Shown one piece after another: positions 50,475-63,669 of a stretch of 64,000 nt of DNA. The stretch comes from Vanilla planifolia (taxonomy: Eukaryota; Streptophyta; Magnoliopsida; Asparagales; Orchidaceae), in contig CM043868.1 of NCBI GenBank assembly GCA_023846275.1, forward strand, positions 4,049,153 through 4,113,152, in the 5' to 3' direction. Below the pieces are notes generated by a model. It did no database searches, was not told the DNA's origin, and was given only the letters and a program-made list of their open reading frames with translations. The position numbers were made by a program, and so were the translations under genes. Each line of letters starts with the position of its first letter. Positions within the stretch are counted from its first letter, which is position 1.

Positions 50475-51010
50475 TATTTGTAAATTACTTGGGAGACTAC
50501 ATGTGGTGCAAGACCGTTAGAAGAAATTCTTTGATAATAAGTATAGGTAGGTATCCTTTAGGTTGGAGATTAGGTTTTCTAAAGATAAGCCTTATGCAAA
50601 AAAAGTTCAAGTTTAGAAAAGCTTCTAAATTGAAACCCAATTATATTTGATTGTTCGAAATCATGAAGGAAAGAGGAACAATGGCTTATTGACTCTAGTT
50701 AATAGATGCTTTGGCTAGGATAGATGATGTTTTCCATGTATCTATTCTAAAGAAATATGTTTTAGATCATTCACTTATTCTTGAGGAGGATATTGAAGAT
50801 CTTCAACTTCAATCAAATATTTCTTATCAAGAGTGTCTAGTTAGTATTTAAAAATTTATTGCTAGGTGGTTGCGAAATAAAAGCTTGCCTATGGTAAATG
50901 TTATATGGAATAATTAAGGAGAATGAAAGGTTATTTAGGGAGGTTGAGGCTAAGGATCAACACATGTTGCTAGAGTTATTTTCCTAATTTTTAGGATGAA
51001 ATCCAATTTA
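50475..51010 (+). pseudogene. Gypsy pol C-terminus, copy 1 (chromovirus-like)
   Basis: Reads DDVFHVSILKKYVLDHSLIL, then EEDIEDLQLQSNISYQE, LRNKSLPMVNVIWNN. This matches the end of chromovirus polyproteins: '(H)NVFHVS.L(R/K)KY..DPSHV....L.L..(D/N)LSYEE.....RN..I..VKV.W.N'. Stops interrupt it. It is followed by AGGATGAAATCCAATTTAGGTGGGAATAATATTAC, the decayed equivalent of the pol end and LTR start. Confidence 0.75.
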
Positions 51011-51019
51011 GGTGGGAAT

Positions 51020-52450
51020 AATATTACAACAATCTAATTGTCTAGCTCAAGGAATGATCCTTCTGATTTAGTGCCTTAGGATTTAGTTGATTATTTAAAT
51101 TTTGAATGATCTTTTAAAATTTAACTATACTTAAATTTTAAATATTAAGCAAATTTTAATTTCTAAATTTGAAAGATGAGATATAAGATTAGATCTCATA
51201 TTATATATCTTGGATTATAAGATAAGGTGACACTAATACGGTATCCCTTGATGTTTTAAAATTCAAATTAAGATGAAATTAAGGCTCTGCATATCTTAAA
51301 TGATATCAAAAAAATGAGGTGGCATGATATTCCTTAAAAGTATGAATCAAGAAGCGAAATGGAATAGTTAGCCAATTATTTAACTATCCCATATAAGGTT
51401 TTGGCTAGAGTTTACTAATATCTAATCATGAGAATTGAGGGAGAAAACCAAAAACAAGAAAGTTTAACTTAGACGAGATAAGGAAGGAAGGATGGAAGCT
51501 AAGAGCTAGGAAGAATAAGGGAAGATCTCAAGCTAGGAACATGGAAAAGAAGAATAAAAACCTTTGATGATGTCCTCTACTAGGCGAAAATGTAGGTTGA
51601 TCCTCTTGTTATGCACTTAAATCTAGATACATGATAAGATTGAAACTAAGTACTTTGTTAGATTTCATGTTATAACTCTAAGTCTTATCTAATGCAGTTA
51701 GGAACCAAGCAAACTATAATGGATTTCCTATGGATTTATTTATATTCTTTATTCTTATTTCATGATAGGATTACAAATATGCTATTTTAGAATACATTAG
51801 ATTTACCGTTGATGCTATAATTATGCAAGCCAAAGTTTAGATCTAGGATGTTATGATGATTGCCTTAATTTTAATTATTTTTTAAAGAAGTCTTCTCTTA
51901 GGACTTATTAAGAACAAAAATTTTAATTGTATTCACTTAGAAAGATAGTTTAATTTTTGGTTTGTATTAATCATCACATGTTATGTTAAATTTTTGTGAT
52001 ATAGCCATGTTGAATCTTGATTTGTGACAAGCTATGTTTAATTATTAAGTAGTTGTTTTACTAAGTGATGCAACCATGCTTAATAATTAGTGAACTTCAT
52101 AACTTTGACATTTAAAGCAATTGCTTTCATAATAATTTCATTCATGTATATATATTGTTTAGTTAAACACTTGGAATTGTTGTGTTAAGCTTATGATTTT
52201 TATTTACTAGAAGAATTAATATTTAATTATGAATATTGTGGTGTAATTCAATGAAGACTCATTAATGACACATGACAAAATGCCAATTCTCCATTTTGGA
52301 ATTATCTACATCAGACATCAGGAACAACTCTTTGATTCAACACATGTATCAGCTATAGACAGATGGTCAATCAAAAAAATAATTCAAACCTTAGAGAATT
52401 TGTAGAGGCTTAGTATGCAAACTTATTCTATAGACTAGTTCAAGTAGTTG
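51020..52450 (+). repeat. Family D LTR after gypsy pol end
   Basis: Begins just after the pol end (TATTACAAC in place of the usual TGTAACA). Its 51200-51800 part matches family D copy 1. The purine-rich tract at 51430-51570 and the AGGTTGATCC segment fit an LTR R/U5 region, which is inference. The remainder to 52450 is AT-rich, with no domain. Confidence 0.5.
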
Positions 52451-52559
52451 TCATTGATATATTTTTTTATAATAAAACTATCCATTAGCTATTAACATGA
52501 CATTATAAGAGGCTGTATACTGTAAGCACCATAGATCTCCTTTGTGTTGGGCTATAGGC

Positions 52560-52975
52560 AATTCTAAGAAGGTATTTGACCCTAGATTATTGAGAAGAAT
52601 AGTGAGATTTGCAAATTTTTTGACACTACATGAGGTGTAAGACCATTGAAGAAATTCTTTGATAGCAAGCAAAGTTAGGTAATCCTTGAGGTTGGAGATC
52701 GAGTATTTTAAAGATAAGCCTTATGCAAAGATTGTTCAAGTTTTGAAAATCTTCTAAACTAAGACCCAAATATATTGGAATTTTCCAAATCATGAAGAAA
52801 AGTGGAACGAAGGCTTATTAACTCTTTTTAATATATGCTTTGGCTAGGATAGATGATGTTTTTCATGTATCTATTTTAAAGAAATATGTCTTGCATCTTT
52901 CACATATTCTTAAGGTGGATCTTAAAGATCTTCAACTTAATGAAATATTTCTTACCAAGAAGTTTCAATGATTAA
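52560..52975 (+). pseudogene. Gypsy pol C-terminus, copy 2
   Basis: Near-copy of 50490-50830 in the same orientation: ATTCTTTGATA(A/G)(T/C)AAG, AAAGATAAGCCTTATGCAAA, GGCTAGGATAGATGATGTTTT. It encodes DDVFHVSILKKYVLHLSHIL and then VDLKDLQLNE before the match ends. Two copies 2.1 kb apart suggest a tandem duplication or two insertions of the same element. Confidence 0.7.
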
Positions 52976-52999
52976 AGCCCTATTGTTGAAATGTTCAAA

Positions 53000-54249
53000 C
53001 CATCATTAGGCTCTTAGGGTAATGATTATACTATTATGATAATAGCACTATGCAATGGTGATAAGTAATAAGAATATATAGCCTTAACGATGTTCTTATC
53101 TTATTGGTTCATTTTTATATCTCACAAAGTATTGTGTAGAGTTGATGAGCACATTGTACTATAAAAATAGAATAAAATTACTTAAATATAATTTTTGAAC
53201 TCTTGAAAAAATGTTGTTCAAGATAACATTATGTGCTAAGATGACTTTTATGATAAGCTCATTTTTAATTATAACGTGTCGTATTAATATGATAAGTATA
53301 TTATAATTTTGTGATGCAAATTTACTCATTATATGACTAAGTGCCATTCACTAGTCCTTGAGTGAAATGGTATAGTATAGGTACAAAAGTGATATCATAT
53401 ATGTACGATGAAAAATGGCATGCTTATAGCTTAAGTCATGAACACCTACTATATAGTCATTATGATCACACAAATATGATGTTTTTATCATGCTTATATG
53501 ACATAATAATCTTAATCACACATAGTTACGATCACTTGATATGATCCCTTGTTTAATCCTCCTAATGAATGAAATAGAAAAATAAAGAATAAAATAGTAC
53601 TATATACAATGATCTAAACTGCAAGATATCTATCAAGAAAGCATCAACATACCTACATGATAATGTTATCGCCATGTACAGACAAAAGAATTCTCACCAC
53701 CAAAACTAGGATTGTTCCTAACCGACTTCCTATCAGATGCCATTAAATGTGGATCATTTCATATGATAATGAAATCATACAAATACAAATAAGAATGCAT
53801 TAATTTGAGTATTTTATAATCTAAAGGTGTTAATTATGCCACACAAATCAAAACCTCAATTCTTAAAGTTCAATAAGGTGTATTTAAATAAGCATGTACA
53901 AAGCACAAGCCTTAAGAAACATATACAAATAATATGAATGTAATCCTACGTGCCATATAACAAACAAGTGATTGGTTTAACACATTTTCAACAAAAATAG
54001 ATTATAAAAGATATGTTTCATATGGACAGCCACTCCACAGAGAGTAGAGACAATGACTCCATGATTTTCAAGTTGGCTATGCTTGAGCAAAGCCACCGTG
54101 ATGTCAAGACAACTTTTCACATTTGGATCACTTCAAAAAACATTTGATCAAACCTATATTTAACTAGACTTATTTGATCTTAAAATATATGATCTAAAAA
54201 ACATGGAAGAAAAATAATTAGTAGTAATAATATAATGGTTTTATTGTCA
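53000..54249 (-). mobile_element. Family B copia-type LTR, truncated
   Basis: Right edge TATAATGGTTTTATTGTCA is shared with the other family B copies and is followed by the shared ACAAGTAGTG. The interior shows the family's many short ATATGAT and CATAC words and CATATGATAATG (53760). The left edge is not clear; a 5' part in + coordinates seems lost. Confidence 0.45.
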
Positions 54250-54699
54250 TGAAACAAGTAGTGCATGACTAAGGAGAAAACAAACCTAAGAATAATTTTT
54301 AAATTATGCCACAAGCACAACAAAGAAATACAAGATTTTTTTTCATTTACATTCTAAGGACTTTTGGATTGTATGAGACATTTATTAAAAACTTCTATAT
54401 TTTCATTTTTATTTTTTTCTCATTTGATAGACTAAGAATTCTAGATGCCATTCAGATTATGTGATGGTGTATATTAATATTGTGAATTTTTTAGATATAC
54501 TACTATCACAAGTTATTAAGTTTTCTTTGGTGTCATATACACACCAATGTATAATGATGGGTTACCTATACTAGAGTGAACTAATTCATATGTGAACTAG
54601 CTTACCAATAGGTGTAAGGATGGCATCCTTTTTAAGTAGTATGTCCTGAGCATGATGATCATATTAGGGAATCGTTGCTCTCAATTCAAATGTAAAGCC

Positions 54700-56282
54700 T
54701 TGGGAGTGAAAGGAGGCTAGCTAAGTACATTGATTGGTGTATTGTTCTAGTTGAACCTAGAGAAAAAACACTACCAAAGAGGTCTAATGAATAAAGAACA
54801 ATATACAACTTAGTTCTATGAAGGAAGGTTGGGAAAAATTGTTAATGATAGAAGTCATACCTTTCTCGTTTCTTCTCTTAAAAATAAAGATATTCAAGTG
54901 AATTTTTTTAAGAATATGCAAGTGAACATTAACCTTTTCTCCCTATTTTAGATCCATTTATATAAGCATTAAAATCCTCTCTAATTGATCTAAACTATTC
55001 ACGACTTATATAAAGTTTTTTTGAAGAAAAAATCAAATTAGCTATTACACACTATTCTAAATTGATCATACTTTCTAATCCAAGGGATTTTATAAGTATG
55101 ATGTGAATATCAAAACATCAACAAATCAATCAAATCTATTTAGCTAGTATATTTCTATTACATAATTATTTGTTGTTATATGATGATGACATCATATACA
55201 AATTGTACAAATCTTTCATATATAATTTTTTTTATCTCTTGAGATTTTTCTTATGAAACACGATCATACACTATGATGCGTTCCATGTCTAATTCACTTA
55301 TGCCTCATAAAGGATTGTACTTGTATAATTGGTGGATCATACTTATGTGATGCAATTTTACTCACTAATCACTAAGACCCTATCCAAGCTTTCTAAAGAA
55401 AAGGTATCATAGTGGTACAAATTGGTATTATACTCGCATAATGGATATTAGCCAAATTTTTTATCTAACCAATACACTAATAAAATGATCATTTTTAATA
55501 AAACTTTTATCATACTCTAACGACAGTTCAAATTCCGGTTCATACTTAACATCACTCAATCTAATCCTATGCTTAATCTTACAATAGAGTGGAACATACA
55601 AATACAATTGTGTATTATATGACACTCAAAAAACTATAAACATCAATAATAAACTCTATGGTAAGCCATTGGTATACCTATATAATAATAGTATCATACA
55701 TATAGAACTAATATAATCAGTCATCTTAAACTAGGATTGCCCATGACTACTTCACTATCTAATCCAAAGATTAACTAGTTTTATAATATGAGGTCATCAT
55801 ATAAGCATAATTAATAAAAAAGAATGCATTCTATAGTCAATTAATTTACTTTTCAATTCTAACTTGATTATACAATAATGAATGATATAATTTTAACTCA
55901 ATGCACTAGTCTAAGGCAAATTTATATGAACATAAACCTAAATGGGGTGCATCCCATGAGCTAAAATCTATATGAGCAAAAAAAGATTTGAAATCATTTA
56001 CAATATCTCACACAAAATTCACTAAATCCAATCGCATCAAAAAATTTGTTAAAGATCCTAATACTAACAAAAGATGACTCAAATAAAATCTTCTCTATGC
56101 ACTACTCAAACTTATGTTTCTCTTGGTTCGAGTTATGATTTAAACCACAAATGCTATCATTTAGCTACTTAAGTTATTTGATCTAGATTTTTACATCATT
56201 GGATTAATTTATCTTGAGATGCATGATCTAAAAAAACTTAAGAAAAAATAAAAATAATAATAATAGAATGGTTTTGGTATCA
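54700..56282 (-). mobile_element. Family B copia-type LTR copy
   Basis: Aligns with 62220-63628. Landmarks are CAACTTAGTTCTATGAAGG (similar to CAACTTAGCTCAATGAAAG), TTCTTCTCTTAAAAATAAAGATATT and AATCCTCTCTAATTG. Then come ATCCAAGGGATTTTATAAGTATG, TTCTAATTCATACTTAACATCA-like text, and the right edge AATGGTTTTGGTATCA. No coding sequence. Confidence 0.6.
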
Positions 56283-56289
56283 ATAAACA

Positions 56290-56880
56290 AGTAGTGTAAG
56301 GACCAAGGTTCAACAAACTCCTTTTTTTAAAAATGAACAAACCATTAAGAAAATATAGAAATGAAAAGATATTAAATCATGAAAGCATACAAATACACCC
56401 CCTCCATTCAATCACCCCCTTAATGTATGAAATTAACACATTGTAAACCAATTTTTGGGATGCAATGAATGATTCTCATTTCTAACTTTTTTTACTCATT
56501 TTTGTCATGCATGAAAAGCTAAAGCAAAGATAAAACTAGTAACTAAAGGACGTGCATAAGAATTTAGCTAATTTAAGACAAAGGGTTCAAATCATTGATT
56601 AAAATTAAATAAAATTCCACTTGTATAGACATTTGTTAATAAATTTCTTTAAGGAGTTCTTTCTCTTACTTTACAATAAATTGATGCATAAATTAATTTA
56701 AAATAAGCAAAATAAAATAAGAAAATAATCATCCTAAAGAATCACATTCAATATAAATGCTTCCAAAGCATTTCTCCATCTTTAAAATTAAAACAATATA
56801 AGCATTCACAAATGCTAAAGGAATTTAAATTTTTAACTTTTGAGACCCAAACAAAATAGGCTCTAGCTGATCTATAATTA
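56290..56880. other. Spacer between family B and family A
   Basis: AT-rich with a short C-rich tract (CACCCCCTCC, then CACCCCC) near 56395-56430. No gene or domain. Confidence 0.35.
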
Positions 56881-59800
56881 AGAGATAAAGCATCTCAAGA
56901 TATATTGTTTTCCTTCTTCTTTACCTAAACAAAATAATGATAACTAGACTTAACTAGCACTAATCTTGGGATCTTTAGAAATATCATCATAAATAAAATT
57001 ATGTGAGGGGAATTAAGTTCTTTCATAGTTTTCTACTCTTATTCAACCAAACCCAATCCTTTTTATTGTAGTTAACCAAGTCCTAACCCTCCTTTCAAAG
57101 ACAACCCAAGCTCCTTAGGGTTCCCCAACATGAAAACCTAGTAGCTCACTTACCTTGGAAGAAATCTAAGGTCCTTTTCTTACATTTTCCATGACCAAGC
57201 CATACACTCAACCCCGTTGACTATTGCTTCAAAGCTCTTTTTGGAAACACAAATTTAATTAGGGTTTGGCCTTAAAAGTATGAAATAGTCTATGTTCCTT
57301 AGTTAAAGATTAATAGTAAAACCTAAAATACTTATCATAATGTTTTTAAGGTTAACTCTTCATCTAACCAAACCTAACTAAGGCAATCATATGGCCTTAG
57401 TCTTTTAGGGTAACAAAGACTCCCAATCCCTCTTTAAAAGGAACCTGAGAGTTGTCCATCTCCCTAAATCCATCAAAGTTTTATTTGAAGACCTCTTCAT
57501 GCATTACAAGCTTATAATCGAGCCATTCTACTCAACTTCAAGGCTAACTCAAGGCAATCATTCTTATTTGGTTGCAAATTTCTAATCCTAAGTTTTGTTC
57601 TTGGAGTAAACTTTGCTTAGGTTACTCTAGTGTCTTATGATAGTTTAAAAAAAACACTCTTAAACTAACCTACTAGAATTTACTTAAATGCTTTAGAACA
57701 TTCTTAGATAGATTTTGTACTTTAATTTGTATTAAATTAGAGTTCTTTGAAGCTATATTAATTGCATATCAATATAAGAACCCTTCTAAGAGATTATATC
57801 AATAATGTAAGCCTAAATGCATATTCTTTCTTGTGTGTCAAGTCATGGTCTACTCCATTAGTAATATGGATAGTTTTAGCACAATGGCATCATAAAATTA
57901 ATTTTCAACTTCACAATTCAACAAGTAGTCAATTTGGTATATCAGTGATCATCATGTAATAAAATGATCTAAATCAATAGTCACACTTCCAATAATACAA
58001 GTCATTTCTTTTTTAAATGATCATATTTTTTTAATACTTTTTTTTGCAAACCCATAAGAATTTTCTTTCACAAAGAATTAACACATATAGCTCTTGGCCA
58101 ACATATTGTTAACTTCAACTTCAATTCCATGCATTTCCAATTTTCATATCTCACATGATTAGATCTAGGCATACACCATATATCATTAGGTCAATAATAT
58201 GGAGCACAAATAAAATTATAATAATCACATTTAGAGTTTGCATATATCTCAAAACTTCCGACTTTAACTTAAAGTTGTATCAAAGTAATGCGTACACTTT
58301 ATGCTTTTTTCAATATCAAAATTATATGTCAATTTTTTTCATCTTAATTAAGAGCTAATACATATGAATATTAGCAAGATAATGCATAAACATCAAAGTT
58401 TTTATCAACCTAAAAGATACAACATGTAATATCTTGAAGATCTCTCATAAGTCCAATTAAACCAAAACTACAACTTGCAATACTTTTAAAATTGCACATA
58501 AATATAATGGTCTTTATCAATCCAAAAGTTGTAGCATAGAATATTAACAAGAAATTGCTTATATTTTGTATTATACTTTATATTGTGAGCTACAACATGC
58601 CAAAATTGCAAAACATTCTTATATTTCATGTTTTAAATCAAACTATAAGTTGATTTTACAAAGCAATGCATATATTTTATGTTTCAAATTAAACCATGAG
58701 ATTCAATTGGTTGGATTTGTAAAGCAATGCTTATATTTTATGTTCAAAATTAAATATTAACCTATATCTAACTAAAATTTCCAAAGAAGTTCTTATATTT
58801 TATATTCCAAATCAAACTATGGGCTTCAAAATGCCAGATTTGCAAAACATTACTTATATTTTATGTGTTGCATTTAATTGAGAGCCTCTACATGCTAGAT
58901 TTAAAATATAATGCTTATACCTAATTCCCATTATTATATGAAAACTTATAACATTCTATTTTCATAAATAAAAAGGCACACATGTAATATTCCCACCAAA
59001 TAATGTACAACAAGTTAAAGTATCAAAAGACAAAATATGTAACTCATGTTTTGCTACAAACCAAGAATTATATTTCAATTTCCACAAGATAACTTAGAGC
59101 TTTTGTAGGAAAATTTTATCAATTAAGAAGCATACACATTATGCTCTACTAAGCTAACATTGAAGGCATTCCAAAGTAATAAAGCAAAGCATGTATCGAA
59201 TGTTCCTTCATCAACCCGAGTGCAAGTGTGTCAACTAACCCATATTGTATACAAAATAATTGATTTTAAATTCGTAGAATGCTTCTATATATAGGTTCAA
59301 GGCATAAGATTCCTACCTCTTAAATTAAGTGTAGGTCTAAATCAATTAGAGATTATTCCTCTCTTTAAATTGATATTGCAATTTTACTTATTTCTATCTT
59401 TTGAGTTATCTTCCTTTAGCTTCTCTTTGGTATGTCTTTTTTAGAGCATGCTTGGTTAGGTTTTGCTAAACTTTTCAACCTTAATACAAGATAAATCGTA
59501 TATAGCCATTAAATTAACCTTAAATCAAGGAATGTTTGTTAAGCTAATTTAGATTTCTCTTCTTGTATTCTTATCTCATGATTCATGTATTCTAACGTTT
59601 GATAAAATCTTCCCCTTCTTTTTCCATACTAGCTCTATCCAAGTTACTTCTAGCCCTAGGGCAATTTAATTCTCAATGATCGTGATTAAAAATAACTTAA
59701 ATATGATTGTTGATTTATTTAGCATATAAGAATCATACTAGTACTAAATATATATCATTCAATACGATGAGATGGATCATTATTCATACTTGTACAATCA

Positions 59801-60480
59801 GTTATTTGTAGTTATATGATACACTATGTACTAGTCACTTGTTAAAACCTAATGATTCTCTTGTGTTATGCCTTTCTTAGCTTATTGTACTTATACAATT
59901 ATCGTTATTTCCTTATAATTATATTTATACAACTACTTGACTTTGTACTAATAAAATTTATTATATTACTTAAATTAAATCCTATTTTTTCTTTGCCATC
60001 CTCATATGATGACACAATTGTAAAGTTTTGTCCCCGTTCACACTATCCCATTTCTTGTGATAAATTTTACTATACGTTGTGTAAAAGTTGTACTATATGA
60101 TTTCAATTAACTATCAAACATAGCAAACCTAAATACTCATAAAACTATTATACTTAAATGATAAATATGTCATACTTGTACGACCAAAATCTTATTTTAC
60201 AAGTGTTTGTAGTTACCTCCAAATCATACTATACATTTTTTTAATATTACATTGTACAGTATCCGTAATTGCACCTTTAGTAGGTTTTCAATCCTCATTG
60301 CATCATACAATATTCTACCAATATACTACATGATTCTCATCTAATATATTTAGTAACAATCCAGCTTTATCACTCAAATTTTATAGGCATTTAATTCATT
60401 GATTTAAATGGGAGTATTTTACTTTGGCTCGAAATTTTGATGGGTGTAATCTTCATGCTTTCTCATAAGTCATGAAAATT
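56880..60480 (+). mobile_element. Family A, longest copy (LTR-like)
   Basis: This 3.6-kb stretch contains, in order, the CCTTGGAAGAAATCTAAGGTCC block, the GACTCCCAATCCCTC block, a 61-bp minisatellite (58230-58960) and the 59290-60450 segment shared with 46500-47700. The open frames along it are AT-rich shadows. Its size and its place next to a copia gag suggest LTR material, but it does not match the family B LTR on the other side of that gag. The gag may therefore have been cut by a family A insertion. Confidence 0.5.
58230..58960. repeat. 61-bp minisatellite inside family A
   Basis: CTTATATTTTATGTT and variants recur at 58558, 58618, 58669, 58730, 58792, 58853 and 58914. The spacings are 60, 51, 61, 62, 61 and 61. 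Each unit continues CAAATTAAACTATGAG, then ATGCCAGATTTGCAAAGCAAT. More diverged copies seem to extend left to about 58230. The open frame at 58566-58760 arises from the repeat. Confidence 0.8.
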
Positions 60481-60499
60481 TGCTTTTCTACCTAATTCT

Positions 60500-61200
60500 T
60501 ATCACACCTTGAGGAGGAAATAGATGCCTTTAACTCACTCCATGTGACCATCATGGCCATCTTCTTCTTCTTGTTATTGTTGTAGTTCTTCTTCAAACAT
60601 CTTTTATTTTTTTGCAAATTTTGGACAATTGAAGTGGTATTATCCATGCTCTTAACATTCATGATACCATACCTCAATCTTTCCTTTATCTTTATGGCTC
60701 TTATCCTTCATCTTCTTTGAATTACCTATGGCAAACATCTTAAAATGCTTTGTTACACCTTTAAAATTTTTTTCTACCTCACTATTGCATATGGAGCCAT
60801 CATTGGATGTAGATGGTTCAACTTTCAAAGCAACTTCCATCACCATCTTAGATTGTTTAGGCTACACTTCTTCTTTTCTCTTTTCCATCTCCAACTTAAT
60901 AGTCATGAGATATCCAAGCAACTTATCCATGAGAGATGGTCCAAGTTCTTGGAGGCTTTGATGATGATCATTATGGGGACAAACTTCTTTGATAACTCCC
61001 TTAAAATCTTCCCCACTTGTTCAAAGCTATGAAGACTCTGCCAAAATTTGAGAGATCATTTGTAATGTTAATAAAATGAGTAAACATAATCTTAGTTGTC
61101 TCTCTCTTATGCATAGGAAAAGTTTGTAATAATGTATAAGTTAATCCTTGATTTCTTGATTTGGCCAATCCCTCCATATTTAACCTCAAGCATGTATCAC
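60500..61200 (-). pseudogene. Ty1/copia gag (UBN2-type) remnant
   Basis: From right to left on the - strand: IMFTHFINITNDLSNFGRV (61001-61189 frame), then after a frameshift KILRELSKKFVPIMIIIKAS and NLDHLSWISCL. These match the UBN2 copia Gag pattern 'MF.RF..I...L...G', '(R)KILRSLP..F......I..A..L..L...EL'. Next come WYHEC-stop-RYGIMNVKS, a decayed zinc knuckle of the 'C.EC.GYGH....C' kind, and KKKKMAMMVTWSE, like the following 'KKK....TWSD' tail. Stops and a frameshift make it non-functional. It lies directly inside the primer binding site and family B LTR to its right. No pol sequence follows on the left. Confidence 0.75.
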
Positions 61201-61580
61201 TCTTCGTAGGTGGTATTAAGGTTTATGATTCCTTTGAATTTAGTGGTCAAGAGGCCAAAATGAGTGATGTTTGAAGCATTGGCATTGATTTAAACTTTAT
61301 GCTTCTTTTGTAATGTAAGATCACCAAAAGGCTTTCTAACTAAGACACCACGTTCCTTTCTAGTGGAAAAATTAAAATCATTTTTGGCAATATTCCAAAT
61401 TTATAATCTATATAAACAAGAAAAATATGAATTCAAGTTTTCAAATAAAAATGTAAATCACCATTAAAAAGAGGTGAATGACCCCAAGAAGTCCCTTCTT
61501 CTGTGACAGCATGATTAGTTATAATATTGTGTGACATCATGTGTATCTTATCTACGTTATTTAGATACTAGAATAACCAT
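61200..61580 (-). other. Leader and gag N-terminus of copia remnant
   Basis: Between the primer binding site and the recognisable gag. It should hold the untranslated leader and the first Gag residues, but I cannot follow a frame. Confidence 0.35.
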
Positions 61581-61592
61581 GCTCTATTACCA
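61581..61592 (-). promoter_or_regulatory. Primer binding site, tRNA-Met type
   Basis: The - strand reads TGGTAATAGAGC, 10 of 12 matches to TGGTATCAGAGC. It lies two bases from the CTCAACA end of the family B LTR, so LTR, primer site and gag are in the expected order. Confidence 0.7.
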
Positions 61593-61594
61593 CT

Positions 61595-63628
61595 TGTTGA
61601 GAATTTTAGACTGTGATATCCATAAGGCTGGGGTGAAGTTTTTAGATTAGAAATTCAAGTAATGCAATAAGTTATTACAAAAGTATTTTGATAATTCTTA
61701 ATTACTCTTATAACAAGGTTTACTAAACTTTACTAAGTTTTGAAAACTCATTGTGTGAGAATGCATGTAAAGTGAAGCAACAATGATTTTGAATGATCTA
61801 ATCCAAAAATAGATCTACATACACCATTGCCTAAGATTTATGCAAAGCTCTAAATATGAAGCCAAAAGACCCTATAAACATTGGGCCAAAGTACCTAACA
61901 ATGCCTACTTAAGTAGGCTTACAATATTAGCTTAGAAAAGCCTACAACACCAGCTTAAAAATGATTATTATATTAGCTTAAAAAACAAATAGCATCACCC
62001 TAAAAGGGCATAGCAATAGGTTAAAGGACTATACAAATCGCACCTAAAATATCAATAAAAAAATAAGTATAAGGTCCAAACAATGGGACATGTGCACAAA
62101 ATTCAAAGCTTAATGCAATTATCCATTAATCTAAGAATAATTAAATAAGAGGTGAACAAATTCTTTATGAACTCAATACAAAAATGATATGCAATATTTC
62201 CTAAAGGAAAAACAATTTGCAACTTAGCTCAATGAAAGAAGCTTGTAAAGAATTATCAATAGTAGAAAACATAGTAGTACTCACTTTTCTTCTTAGAAAT
62301 AAAGATATTAAAATGAATCTTTTGTGAAGAATATTCATGTAAATCATTAAAGCTTTCTCCTTATAATAGATTCATTGTTATAGGTCTGAGAATCCTCTCT
62401 AATAGTTCTAAACTACTCATAATGGCTATATAAAGTTTTCCTAATGAAACAATTAAAATGGTCATTATTCATTATTTTGAAGTGATTGTATTATTTGATC
62501 CGAGGGATCATACATCATACCACTAATTAGAAATGTCTAACTTGTTCATTTCTTATAACATAATTTATCACACTTATATGTGATGACATCATACGTATGA
62601 ATAGAACTATTCTTTTATATCCAATTTTTTTGAGCTCTCAAGATTTTTTTGTATGATACACAATCATACATTGAGATGAGTTCTATAAAAAGCTTACTTG
62701 TATCTCATAAACATTAATACTGATATGATTGTTGGGTCATACTTGATGATGCAAATCTACTTAGTAATGATTAAGCTCAGAATTGGAACATTTTAGAAAA
62801 ATGGTATCAACTTATGACACTCATAGCTTATGTCCTCAACTAACTAATACATTGATAAAATGATTATACTTATACAAAAGCTATATCATACTTGTATTTC
62901 ATTAAAAATTCTAATTCATACTTAACATCATTCAGCCTAATCAAAAGTCCAATCTTATAAAAAAATAGATCATAAAAATACAATTGTGTGCATTATACTA
63001 TATGATACTTGAAAAACTCTAAACCTTAACTATCACCTCTTATGTAAACCATTAGCATGATCGATATAACTTATCAACTTAGCCATAGATTTATTATGAC
63101 TAACTCTTTGTTCGATCCAAGGAAAAACTAATTTTATAATTTGATGAGTTCATCATACAAGTTTGATTAGTACCCATAATGCATTCCACTAAATTCATTT
63201 TCTTTTTCATTCTAACTTGATTGTGATGGATGATGTAACTTGTAAGCATTGCATTATTATAGGGCTTATTTATTTGAAAATAAATTTAAATGAGATTCTT
63301 GCTTTAAGCTAAACTCTACATTATTAAAAATATATTTGAAATCATTTAGACACTATCACTCAAAACACATTCAAATCATATTGCATTAAGAAAATTTTTA
63401 TAGTTTTTGACATTATAATATAAATAAAGGTGACTCAATTTTCTTTGCATTGCTCATGCTCATGTTTCTCTTGGTGCCACTTATTTATTTGCACCATGAA
63501 CATTATTGTTAAACTCCTTGAGTCAATTTATTAAGCCCTTCACATGATTAACCTAAATTATCTTAAGAAGCATAAACTAACAGCACTTAAGGAAAATAAT
63601 TATTAATAACAAAATTATTTTTTTGACA
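61595..63628 (-). mobile_element. Family B 5' LTR of the copia element
   Basis: About 2.03 kb. In + coordinates it starts TGTTGAGAATTTTAGACTGTGATATCCATAAG, matching 26707, and ends near TTTTTTGACA; the next bases AAATAAGTGGTGTTAGG are also shared by other copies, so the true end may lie up to 30 bp further right. It ties family B to the copia gag. The interior is rich in TCATAC and GTATGA words. Confidence 0.65.
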
Positions 63629-63669
63629 TTAAATAAGTGGTGTTAGGACTAATGGTCCAATAGAGAAGA

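Noticed and set aside
60728-61032. 77- and 95-codon plus-strand open frames
   Set aside because: They are antisense to the copia gag remnant, whose minus-strand matches explain the region.
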